From Ochromonadaceae sp. CCMP2298 (taxonomy: Eukaryota > Sar > Synurophyceae > Ochromonadales > Ochromonadaceae), in contig MU634654.1 in the NCBI GenBank assembly GCA_026770595.1, positions 1 through 10,917 on the forward strand: a stretch of DNA of 10,917 nucleotides, in the 5' to 3' direction. Position 1 is the stretch's first letter, and every line of letters begins with the position of its first letter. The notes under the pieces are model-generated. The model had not been told where the DNA came from. It did no database searches and worked only from the letters and a program-made list of their open reading frames with translations. Shown in pieces: positions 1-7,548 of the stretch. A program made the translations under genes and the position numbers.

Positions 1-673
1 CATACCACGGACAGGGGCAGGCGCACGGACTGGCGTTCTCTGTGATAAAGGGCGTGCAGACGCCGCCCTCTCTGCGCAACATGATCGTCGAGGCCAAGAG
101 CGATGTGGGTATCCGAGCCCCCTCACACGGAAACCTTGAGTGCTGGAGCCGGCAAGGCGTGCTGCTGCTGAACACGTGTCTCACAGTTCGCAGCGGGGAG
201 GCCAACTCACACAACAAGAGGGGCTGGGAGCAGTTCACTGAGGCAGTGGTGCAGGTGCTGCGCAGTAGGCAGCAGGTGGTTTATCTGCTGTGGGGGAAGC
301 CCGCGCAGACCAAGTGAGTGCTGTGCCTGCTGTGCCTGCTGTGCCTGCTGCCTGTTTACTAAAGCACCGTCCTTCTTCTCCCCCCCCCTCCTCCTCACCC
401 CCCCCCTATCCTCAGGTGCGTGTGCATCGACGTTAAGAGCAACAGCGTGATCACCACGTCACACCCCTCCCCCCTGGGCGCCTATAAGACCGCACAGCCA
501 TTCATCGGATCCAAGTAAGACTAAGACCCCCTCGCTCCCTCCCTCCCTCCTTCTGTCCACTTACCCGTTTTTCCTCTGTACCACCGTCTGTGTCGCCGAC
601 CAGGTGCTTCTCCCGCTGCAACGACGCCCTCGTGCAGTACGGCAAGGAGCCCATCGACTGGAGCATCGTGTGA
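1..673 (+). CDS. UNG: Uracil-DNA glycosylase, family 1 (3' part; exons 1-313, 416-514, 604-673)
   Basis: The enzyme excises uracil from DNA to start base-excision repair in the nucleus and/or organelles. Reading from base 3, the window opens inside motif 1: only the final YH of GQDPYH is present, so the catalytic Asp lies just upstream. Next come GQGQAHGLAFSV, PPSLRN, LLLNTCLTV (uracil-binding Asn at 171-173), EANSH, GWEQFT, VVYLLWG and, in exon 2, HPSPL (462-476) with the catalytic His at 462-464. The protein ends in PIDWSIV, typical of the family's C terminus. 159 residues are visible; family members usually have about 220-300, so the N terminus is missing only because of the window edge. 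Two introns (314-415, 515-603), both phase 2, each split an AA|G Lys codon. The usual FFG after the HPSPL loop reads PFIG here, within normal variation for the loop. The order and number of motifs leave little doubt. Confidence 0.96.
314..415 (+). other. UNG intron (102 nt, phase 2)
   Basis: The donor is GTGAGT and the acceptor is CTATCCTCAG after a long C-rich pyrimidine tract. Splicing restores the frame from ...WGKPAQT to KCVCIDVKSNS. The intron begins with three copies of a 9-bp unit, TGCCTGCTG, at about 325-351. Confidence 0.92.
515..603 (+). other. UNG intron (89 nt, phase 2)
   Basis: The donor is GTAAGA and the acceptor CGCCGACCAG. A CCCT-type tetranucleotide run lies at about 535-551. 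Splicing joins PFIGS-K to CFSRCNDALV, which is the expected continuation of the glycosylase. Confidence 0.92.
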
Positions 674-995
674 GCCCGCCCCCCAGGTCCAGCACTCCAG
701 ATGTCAGGAGCCAGTAGCCAGGAAACTGGGACCGGGACAAGGGACCAGGCGACCATGTGCAAGTAGATATAATGTTACATAAGCAGGAGCACTAATATGT
801 ATAGAACCCGCTACCCGTAAGAGGGACAGATAAGCGCCTGCTGTATGTGCTTAAATAAGAAGGGCAAAAGGCTCACACACAAACAAAACAATGTATGTAA
901 CAACCCCCGATATACGTATTCTACTGCAAAACCTAAACCTAAAAGTAAACCTATTATCCTGGGTGCCTGCAGATGCCTTCAAAGTACCCTAATCT
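674..995. other. Tail-to-tail intergenic spacer (322 bp)
   Basis: The spacer lies between the UNG stop (671-673) and the stop of the minus-strand exon (996-998), so it should hold both 3' UTRs. It is clearly more AT-rich than the flanking exons. ATGTAA occurs on the + strand at 895-900 and on the - strand at 775-780, each about 220 nt past the respective stop. These could be 3'-end signals (TGTAA is the known signal in green algae), but this lineage's signal is unknown to me. No further gene is visible. Confidence 0.5.
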
Positions 996-1259
996 CTACC
1001 TCCCGCGCCCCCGCGCCCCCGCCGGTTGGTCGGCGGCCACGGCGCACAGCGCCAGCCTCTCACCCGCCCGTAGCCTTACGCGGATACCCTCGTCCCCCAG
1101 CGCGCTGTAAAGTGCGGAGGAACCGCTGCGCCGCATGGCCCCCAGTGTGAAGCCCTCCTCCAGCAACGCCCCCGCCATGGCCTCCCTCCTCGGCTTGGAC
1201 GTGTCCGGCAGCGCGGCCTCCAGCGCCTTCGACATATCTTGGAAGCTGGGAACAGGAAG
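996..1259 (-). CDS. Probable terminal exon of an unidentified gene
   Basis: An open minus-strand frame ends at TAG 996-998 and reads with a natural, non-repetitive composition: MSKALEAALPDTSKPRRE, then GALLEEGFTLGAMRRSG and GIRVRLRAGERLALCAV. Just upstream on the minus strand is a pyrimidine-rich stretch with AG acceptors. The acceptor at 1260-1261 gives an exon starting at 1259 in phase 0; the one at 1246-1247 gives a start at 1245 in another phase. The first ATG in the frame is 1233-1235, so a minimal 79-residue protein is the alternative. The alternating hydrophobic pattern of the last 50 residues loosely resembles a SAM-type helical domain, but I do not recognise the protein. Upstream exons were not resolved. 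One candidate donor (GTGAGA, minus strand, plus coordinates 1421-1426) follows a short frame reading KRKAQRTLEI. The gene would be convergent with UNG and head-to-head with the EGY-like gene. Confidence 0.45.
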   Translation of the reverse strand, partial: LPVPSFQDMSKALEAALPDTSKPRREAMAGALLEEGFTLGAMRRSGSSALYSALGDEGIRVRLRAGERLALCAVAADQPAGARGRGR

Positions 1260-1604
1260 CTGGGAACAGGAACAGGGACTGGGGATGAAAAAAAGACAAA
1301 AAAAGACTGGGGATGACGAAATTTACTTCAAAACCCACGTCTTTTACTCCTCCACTCCTCGTGGATTGAGGTGCAACGATGAACCCGCTTGCCGGCTTCT
1401 GCAGCTCCTCAATCTCTTCTTCTCACAATCTCCAGAGTCCGCTGAGCCTTTCTCTTCAACACGCTGCGGACGGAGGCTTCAACCACTGCTCAGGCGACGA
1501 CCTGGAGGAGCGAGCGTGTCTAGCGTCCTCCCCATCCAGGGTTGCACGAGCACGAGCGAGAGAGGGAGAAGAGAGAGAAGAGAAGAGAGAGAAGCTGGCC
1601 CACA
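1260..1604. promoter_or_regulatory. Upstream region of the EGY-like gene, possibly also 5' part of the minus-strand gene
   Basis: About 345 bp precede the EGY-like start codon. No TATA box is evident. The part nearest the gene is a pure purine (GA) tract at 1558-1594. Farther upstream lies A-rich sequence with a duplicated 12-mer, GACTGGGGATGA. If the minus-strand exon is real, the rest of that gene starts here or overlaps the EGY-like gene, making this a bidirectional promoter. The exact limits of promoter and exons cannot be read from sequence alone. Confidence 0.35.
1558..1594 (+). repeat. 37-bp GA purine tract in the probable 5' UTR
   Basis: An uninterrupted run of G and A made of irregular GAGA/GAAGA units ends 10 bp before the ATG at 1605. 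It probably lies in the 5' leader or core promoter. GA tracts of this kind act as promoter elements in some eukaryotes; that role here is inference only. Confidence 0.7.
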
Positions 1605-1680
1605 ATGAGCATACCCAGGCTTGCACTGGCTCTGCTGGTATGTGCGCTATGTGTTCTTGCGTTCGGCTTTGTCCCCGGGG
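1605..1680 (+). other. Bipartite plastid-targeting presequence (signal peptide plus start of transit peptide)
   Basis: Residues 1-21 form a short positive n-region and a strongly hydrophobic core. The junction AFG-FVPG puts Phe at the predicted +1 site, matching the AF-type motif of plastid preproteins in cryptophytes, haptophytes and ochrophytes. The following ~35 residues are rich in Gly, Arg, Ser and Pro with few acids, as expected of a transit peptide. The exact cleavage site is inferred. Confidence 0.75.
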
Positions 1681-4600
1681 GTCCTCGCCCCTCCCCACGC
1701 ACAGTTAGAATCGTAGGCGCAGATCGGGGGGCTTTTGGGGGCAGTGGGGGCAGGAGCAGGCTGGCGCTGAAGGAGAACGATGGGGAGCGCGTGAAGGGCA
1801 AGACTCAGCGCATGCTGGAGGAGGCAGCTAGGCTGCGTGCAGAGGCTGCTGAGATGGAGCAGCGGGAGAGGAGGGTGCTGGACACGGCGAAGAGGGCGGA
1901 GGAGAGCGCTGCGGCGAGGGCAAGGGCAGAGGCAGGGGGGGAGGAGAGCTGGTCAGACACTGTGGCAGAGAGCATCCAGGCAGAGAGCATGGGAGTAGAG
2001 AGCATAGGGGCATCGCCCTACGGGGAGTTCGCCGCGCCCTATACCCGCGCCAGTCTGCGAGAGCGTCGCCTCAACGCCAGCGTGGTGGTTGAGCGGCCCC
2101 CTGACCGGGTGGACAACAGTTCAGTGCTAGTGAGCCGCAGCGAGCTGTCCAGTGCCAAGAAACTGGTAGACCAGATAACGGGTATGGGGGGGAGCAAGAT
2201 CAAGGTGGTGAAGGGGGGGGAGGAGGATGACGAGGCGGTGTTCGTGTCTTCTCTGGACGAGCTCTTCCGGAAGGCCAACGCGGCCAAGGGGGACGAGGGA
2301 GACGACGAGGACGAGGAGGTGGAGTTGGGGATGGAGGAGATAGAGATGGCGCTCAAGAAGCGCAGCTCGAACCCTCTAGAGCGCAGCGTGGACGTGAGCT
2401 CGAACAGGTACGTGTGGAACCCTGCCAGCGAGGACTTCGACGTCGTGGAGGAGGAGGAGGAGGACCAGGGGGATTGGGGACGGATGGTATTAGCACCCTC
2501 TCAGGTGGCAGCAGAGGCTATGGTGCTGGCGAGCATGCGCAAGGCAGCTTTTCAGCAGATGACTCCAGCGTGGCTGCGGTGGGGGTTCGTGCTGCTGGTC
2601 TCAGGCGCTGCGGGGGAGCACATGCGTGGCCTGGCGCCGCAGGAATATTTCTACCAGCCAGCAGGCCTGGGGGGTGAGGGGGTGGAGGAGGGGGTAGAAG
2701 GGGTGGAGGAGGGGGGGTATGAGGGTCTTAGGGAGCTGGAGAAGCAGTTGTACGAGGTGTCTTTCGCTCTGGAGGTGTGCGAGCTGCTGAGGGCTGTGTC
2801 TGATTTCGAGGAGGGCGGGGAGGCAGTTGACATGCAGGCGACCGTGCAGGCGTCAGTGTTCAGGGACTTCGAAACCTTCGACGCAGCAGTCATCAGCCGC
2901 AAGGCACAGCTGAGGGGCTCTGCCTCTGCCTCTGCCTCTAGTGTGGAGGAGGAGGAGCTACGGCAGCGCATTCAGTCTATCGAGCAAGAGGTGGCACTAC
3001 AGCAGCAGCGAAACACATTGCTCAGAGCAGCGCTGCTAGGCCCCGCACCTATCCCCGATACCCCCGACTCCCTTGCCCAGATCCCGACCCAGATCCAGAT
3101 CCAGGCCCCGAGACAGACCCAGAGCAGCGCGCTGTCAGCCTCGGAGCGCGCCCAGGCCCTGCAGCTGCTGGACAAGAGCGACATCTTCTGCGCCCGACTG
3201 CTGCCCCTGCTGAGGCCTGGCGCTTCGAAAGATTCGGTGGACACGGCGGAGCAGCTGATGCTGGCGCTGCGCGAGGGGGCATTGCCAGAGGCAGAGGCAG
3301 AGGCAGAGGCAGTAACACCAGCTGCAGTAACAGCGACAGTGGCAGATGCAGCGCCATTAGCAGCAACAGCAGCAGCAGAGGCGGTGGAGACCCCGGGTAG
3401 GGCGAGGGGCGGACTAGGCGCACTGCTGCGGCGGGTGGGTCTGGGCAGGAAGGAGGAGGGGGAGGGAGAGGGGGGTGTGGACCTGGATCTGGAGATAGAC
3501 GAGGGCGATGGCGGCATGCAGGCCCTCTCAGACGAGATCCGCGCTGTCTCGGAGACGCTCAATGGCATGATCCAGGTGTCTGAGAACGGCACCACCACTA
3601 TCCGCATGCCTCTCAACTCCACCCTCGGCACTCTGCCCAGCCTGCTGCCCCCCCCCACTGCCACTGCCACTGGGGCGACGGGGGCCAGGGCCAGGGCCAG
3701 GGCCAAGGTTGGGGCAGGGGAGGAGGGGAAGGGCAAGACGCGCGTAAGGGTGAGGCTGGACTTCGAAGAGGCTCTGGGTAAGGGCAGTGGGGCAGGGGGG
3801 GGGGTTAACGGCACTGGGGGTTCGGAGATAGACCGGTTCATGGCGCAGCTGGAGGAGGCCCTGGTTGGGTACGAGACAGAGGGGAACGAGGAGCCTGCCA
3901 CCACCTCTGAGCAGCTGATAGCCGAGTACTTCGACGCACCCTCCAGATCCACCGGTCCGGCCATATCCCGCTCGGGCGCTGGTCGTTTCCAGAACGAGGT
4001 GCTGAAGGGCGTCATGACCGTCAGCTCCGTCAAGCTGTCCCAGGTAGGCGTAGGTGTTGAATTATATAAAATACGTCTTTTTATCCTAATTCCCTGGACC
4101 AAATCTGGTCTTTTCACCTCTCGAACATACATACGCTAACTTATTTTTTTCGAAAACTTTATACTTCATGGTTTATCTAATTCGGTCCACGGGCGCCTCT
4201 CAGGGGGCCGTGATCTTCGAGTCCGGCAAGATCCGGGACACCAACAAGCTGGCCCTGGAGCTGGAGCAGCGCTACACCTCCTCGGGCCTGAGCGAGGAGG
4301 TGGACTACCTGCTAGGTACACACTAACCCTCCATACCTCCACCCTCCATACCCCCACCCTCTATACCCCCCCCCTCCATACCCCCACCCTTCATACCCCT
4401 AACCCCTCACTTACTCCTCACTAAGCCCTCACTAACCTCTCGCTAACCACTCACTAAGCCCTCACTAACCCTACCCCCCTACTTAAATTCTATAATTGTG
4501 TAATTAATCCCCCCTCCAATACTATTATGTATTCAACCCTATTCGTAACCCTAACCCCTCTGACCCTTCTAACCCTTCTGACCCTTCTGACCCGCACCTA

Positions 4601-6091
4601 GTGATGAACGAGCGCATCCCCAACCTCAACCAGAGCCCCACGCAGCTCGCACTGGAGAGCATGGTAGGCGCCTCCCCCGCCATCATCGTCTTCCCCAAGA
4701 GCTGGAACACCACAGTCACGGCTGTGGTCACTGACCCAGTGAAGAAGTTCTGGCGGCAGACGGTCAGCTCGGTGGCGGTGGCGACGACGTTGATCTATGC
4801 AGCAGCCAGAGTAGGCACCTTCGATCCCACGGGGGAGTTCATGACTTCCAGCGAGGTGCTGCAGGTGTCCGAGTACCTGCTGCCCATGGCCCTCTCCTCT
4901 GCGCTCATCCAGAACGCCGCATCATTCGCTGAGTTCTGGGTGGCCAAGGCCAAGGGCGTGCAGATAAACAGCGTTTTTATGCCCTCTGTGGGCGAGTTGC
5001 TGTTCTCTTTCGGGCAGCGCTCTACCTACCTCAGCCCGCCCAAAAACCGGTCCGACATGTTCGACATCGCATTCGCTGGCGTGGCCACCGCCCTAGGTCT
5101 GAGTCTCGCTGCAGTCTATGCAGGCATGGCGCTGGGTGCGGGTGCGGAGAGAGAGGTGGCTGCGGGCTTCCCCACGATCCCCATGTCCCTGCTGCAGGTG
5201 AACACCTTCGTCTCGCAGCTGTTCCTGGCGCAGTTCGGGGACCTCTACCAGGCAGGCTCGGACATGGCCCAGGCCACCGCAGACGTGCCCGCACAGCTGC
5301 ACTGGCTCACCGTGGTGGGAATCACCTCGTTCATCGCGAACACTCTCCAGCTAGTCCCAGGGGACAACTCTGCCGGCTCGAAGCTCTCCTACGCCACGCT
5401 GGGCAGGGAGTACGGGGGCCTGGTCTCTGCGCTCGCGGGCGTGTTCAAGTCCATATTCTTCGGACTCATGATCTTCAACGTGGGGGGGTTCACGAACTCT
5501 CCGCTGCTGACGAAGCCCAAGGTGCTGCTGGACTACTTCATCGTCAGCCAGCTGGTCAACAACGAGTTCGTAAGTGCACATAGCATACACATACGTGTAT
5601 ATTTATGCTCCTATGCACACACATATATATATATAAATTTATATACCTATGCACACGCACACGAATGCATGCATACACACACTAACGCCCCCCACCCCCT
5701 TACTCCTCCCCTCCCCCCACACCCACCCACAGGAGGTGCAGCTGGCCAAGGACAACCTCACCTCAGTCAGCGACGGGCGCAAGAGCCTCTACTACCTGCT
5801 GCTGGGCCTGCTGCTGCTCTCCTTCGTAAGTACTGTGTAGTACAGACACTGCCTATGCACTATGCACATACATGCAACCTTATGCACATAAGCACATACG
5901 CCCACACCTCTCCCCACACACGTATGTACACATACACACACACACCCCTCACTCCCTTCACCACCACCCCCACACAGTTCCCCTACCAAGCATTTGTCTC
6001 TGGCGTCTCTGAGGAGCTGCTGGGCGGGGTGGAGTTCCTCAAGGGCCTCATCAGCAGGGGGGGCGTGCAGCAGACCACCTTCCTGCCATAG
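1605..6091 (+). CDS. Plastid-targeted EGY/site-2-protease-like pseudoprotease with long N-terminal extension (5 exons)
   Basis: Exons are 1605-4043, 4204-4315, 4602-5569, 5733-5825 and 5978-6091, giving 1241 residues. The ATG at 1605 has A at -3 and opens a signal peptide (residues 1-21, LALALLVCALCVLAFG) followed by FVPG and a Ser/Arg/Gly-rich stretch: a bipartite plastid signal. A coiled coil follows (65-105), then acidic and low-complexity sequence, a hydrophobic segment (321-340), an acidic helix (445-475) and Ala/Glu repeats. From about 800 the order matches EGY proteins of chloroplasts: GAVIFESGK (EGY: GGVLFKGN), IIVFPKSW, then roughly seven membrane segments, then a short tail. EGY HELGH corresponds here to ASFAE (957-961; bases 4919-4933), and the LDG of the third-ligand motif to SAG (A1108; bases 5372-5374). 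Both metal sites are lost, as the first is in plant EGY3. The protein is probably a non-catalytic thylakoid or envelope membrane protein. The family call is from remembered alignment; the membrane domain call is strong, the role unknown. Confidence 0.85.
4044..4203 (+). other. Intron 1 of the EGY-like gene (160 nt, phase 0)
   Basis: The donor is GTAGGC after CAG and the acceptor GCGCCTCTCAG. The intron is AT-rich, in sharp contrast to the GC-rich exons, and carries a stop at 4137-4139 that would end exon 1 if unspliced. Splicing joins VKLSQ to GAVIFESGK and restores the EGY-like sequence. Confidence 0.88.
4316..4601 (+). other. Intron 2 of the EGY-like gene (286 nt, phase 1) with telomere-like repeats
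   Basis: The donor is GTACAC and the acceptor CCGCACCTAG. Splicing joins EEVDYLL through a split Val codon to MNERIPNLN. The intron consists almost entirely of degenerate C-rich short repeats: CCTCCATACCCCCAC units (about 4327-4400), CTCACTAAGC units (about 4417-4465), CCCTAACCC and ACCCTTCTGA units (about 4545-4591). Confidence 0.88.
5570..5732 (+). other. Intron 3 of the EGY-like gene (163 nt, phase 0)
   Basis: The donor is GTAAGT and the acceptor CCACCCACAG. It joins LVNNEF to EVQLAKDN. The intron contains a (TA)n stretch at about 5624-5645 flanked by (CA)n, then a C-rich tract before the acceptor. Confidence 0.9.
5826..5977 (+). other. Intron 4 of the EGY-like gene (152 nt, phase 0)
   Basis: The donor is GTAAGT and the acceptor CCCCCACACAG. 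It joins LLLLSF to FPYQAF inside the last membrane helix, which matches the EGY C terminus (...LLVCLPYP in plants). TATGCACATA-type and CA repeats fill the intron. Introns 3 and 4 together total 315 nt, so the frame also reads straight through both; the protein match shows they are spliced. Confidence 0.9.
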
Positions 6092-6591
6092 CCCCAACAT
6101 AGACCCAGCCCTCCCCAGCTATCCCCAGCTCTAGCTCAAGCCCAGCTCCCATGAGGTGCAGATCCCATGGCACCAGCATGGGTTTTGAACTAGTTCGGGA
6201 TAGTTGCTTGTGTCTTATACGATATAGGAGATAGGATGTAAGGTATAGGGGAGTGGCCCACGCACATAGTCCAGTAGTGTAAGTTTTGAGCTATAGCTCG
6301 TGAAACAAAACAGTGGAAGATAAGGATAAGCGTTCATCGAATGCATTCGGCATCACGGCATGGTCACTGCGTGTGGTGTAAAAGAAAAGTGAAAGAAAAG
6401 TAGTAGTAAAGTAGTAGTAAAGTAGGAATGTGGCTAACTCATGTTTCTTAATGCACACTCAAGCAAGGCCCGCCCCTGACATGAAAGGGGGCGCATGGAA
6501 ATGCTCACAGTGCATATTATCCAGGGGAGAAAGCATGCAGAAAACGCACAGGGCAATGTACATGCCACTAGCACTCATGCGTCGCTAACGT
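6092..6591. other. Tail-to-tail intergenic spacer (500 bp)
   Basis: The spacer lies between the EGY-like stop (6089-6091) and the stop of the repeat-protein gene (6592-6594), so it should hold both 3' UTRs. TGTAA occurs on the + strand at 6237-6241, 6278-6282 and 6377-6381. I found no TGTAA on the minus strand here. An 11-bp tandem repeat sits at 6400-6421. No coding sequence or structured RNA is evident. Confidence 0.6.
6400..6421. repeat. 11-bp tandem repeat (GTAGTAGTAAA x2)
   Basis: Two perfect copies of GTAGTAGTAAA are followed by a partial third (GTAG) and preceded by a similar AAAAGAAAAGT/GAAAGAAAAGT pair. It is a short noncoding microsatellite-like patch. Confidence 0.8.
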
Positions 6592-7548
6592 TTAATTGTC
6601 CAATATCCACTGCACCACATCGTGCTTGCCAGCGTGCGCTGCCTCCTCTGCACACTCTACAGGATCCCAGGGACAAGGAGGGTCCTGCGCTCTCAACCAC
6701 TGCAACACATCAAGATGACCGCATCTGGCAGCTCCCTCGCAAACCAAGTAATCCCATGGGCAAGGAGGGTCCTGCGCTCGCAGCCATTGCAGCTCCTGAA
6801 GATAGCCGTTGGCTGCAGTGGCGTAACAAGTAAACTGACCAAAGGGACAAGGAGGGTCCTGAGCTCGGAGCCACTGCAGCGCCTCCAAATGACCACTTCC
6901 TGCAGCACTGTCACAAGTCCACTTACTCCAGGGACAAGGAGGGTCCTGAGCTCGCAGCCACTGCAGCACCTCAAGATGACCGCCTGCTCCAGCCCAGTTA
7001 CAAGCATTGGCATCCCAGGGACAAGGAGGGTCCTGGGCTCGCAGCCATTGTAGCAACTCAAATTGACCGCTTCTCGCAGCCCATGCACAAGTCATGGCAT
7101 CCCATGGACAAGGAGGTCTCCGGGCTCTCAGCCATTGCAGCACCTCAAGACGACCACCTTTCGCAGCTACCCCGCAAGTATCTTCGTCCCAGGGACAAGG
7201 AGGTTTCCGGGTCCGCAGCCACTCTAGTACATGAAGATGGCCTTGCTCTGCCGCGATTTCGTAAACTTCACGAGTCCAAGAACATCGTCCTTTCTTCAAT
7301 CGCAGCCACTTCAGCACCTCGAGATGCCCGCCCCGTGCCGCAATAACAGCGATGTCTTCTCTCCGAGGCATGCGAAGCTTCTGTCTCGCCCATACAAAGA
7401 GGGATGCCGAGGAAAGGTAGTCCTCAACCCTCAGCAACTCGTGAGGAACCACCGCCAGTGCATCTCTGGAGCGCCGCGATACGAGTCTCAGCTGCGGGTC
7501 GCATGTGGCGCCCAGGAACTCCCTCGCTCTGTCCAGCACGAACTCCAT
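6592..7548 (-). CDS. Ankyrin-like 'CPW' repeat protein (318 aa, intronless)
   Basis: The start is ATG at 7546-7548 (G at -3, G at +4) and the stop TAA at 6592-6594. Residues 1-73 form an N-terminal region (MEFVLDRAREFLG, then LRLVSRRSRDAL) that loosely recalls an F-box-like helical domain. From residue 74 there are nine repeats of 29 residues (eighth of 30, ninth truncated to 12). Their core is GHLEVLQWLRAQDPPCPW followed by a variable C..AA stretch. This is the diverged ankyrin-like repeat, as I recall widespread in algal and protist genomes. It lacks the TPLH of classic 33-residue ankyrin repeats. Repeats 4-8 share an identical WLRAQDPPCP core, while repeats 1-3 differ, so the array probably grew from its C-terminal half. 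A protein-binding role is expected of the fold; partner and location are unknown. An in-frame upstream ATG at 7725 would add 59 residues of unconvincing sequence. The gene is convergent with the EGY-like gene and divergent from the gene at 8002. Confidence 0.85.
   Translation of the reverse strand: MEFVLDRAREFLGATCDPQLRLVSRRSRDALAVVPHELLRVEDYLSSASLFVWARQKLRMPRREDIAVIAARGGHLEVLKWLRLKKGRCSWTREVYEIAAEQGHLHVLEWLRTRKPPCPWDEDTCGVAAKGGRLEVLQWLRARRPPCPWDAMTCAWAARSGQFELLQWLRAQDPPCPWDANACNWAGAGGHLEVLQWLRAQDPPCPWSKWTCDSAAGSGHLEALQWLRAQDPPCPFGQFTCYATAANGYLQELQWLRAQDPPCPWDYLVCEGAARCGHLDVLQWLRAQDPPCPWDPVECAEEAAHAGKHDVVQWILDN
6595..7329 (-). repeat. 87-bp tandem coding repeats (8 full units plus partial)
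   Basis: On the + strand the motif GACAAGGAGG (or close variants) recurs every 87 bp, beginning near 6670, 6757, 6844, 6931, 7018, 7105 and 7192. It is followed by conserved GGTCCTG and GCAGCCA blocks. The variable part of each unit encodes the residues between CPW and the next GHLE. The 87-bp spacing is 29 codons, so repeat gain or loss keeps the frame. Confidence 0.9.

Noticed and set aside
845-1150. Plus-strand frame of about 100 codons in the spacer after UNG
   Set aside because: It covers AT-rich UTR-like sequence, then becomes Pro/Arg-rich as the antisense of the minus-strand exon. There are no protein-like features.
1542-1604. 21-codon upstream extension of the EGY-like protein
   Set aside because: It would start at TTG and translates the GA purine tract into Arg/Glu repeats in front of a signal peptide; the ATG at 1605 is clearly the start.
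2972-4132. 386-codon minus-strand open frame
   Set aside because: It is antisense to EGY exon 1 and reads as Ser/Pro/Ala/Leu runs mirroring the Glu/Gly/Ala-rich sense protein. It also spans intron 1. It is a GC-driven shadow.
5570-5977. Unspliced reading of introns 3 and 4 as coding sequence
   Set aside because: The frame happens to stay open because the two introns total 315 nt, but it yields His/Thr-rich microsatellite translation and shifts exon 4 out of frame. Spliced exons match the EGY C terminus.
6622-7053. Plus-strand frames across the repeat gene
   Set aside because: They show the same 87-bp periodicity only because the DNA is repetitive. The minus frame gives the recognisable ankyrin-like sequence.
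6595-7329. CRISPR-like array (regular repeats with variable spacers)
   Set aside because: The units are in-frame coding repeats of 29 codons in a eukaryotic gene; the 'spacers' are the variable part of each protein repeat.
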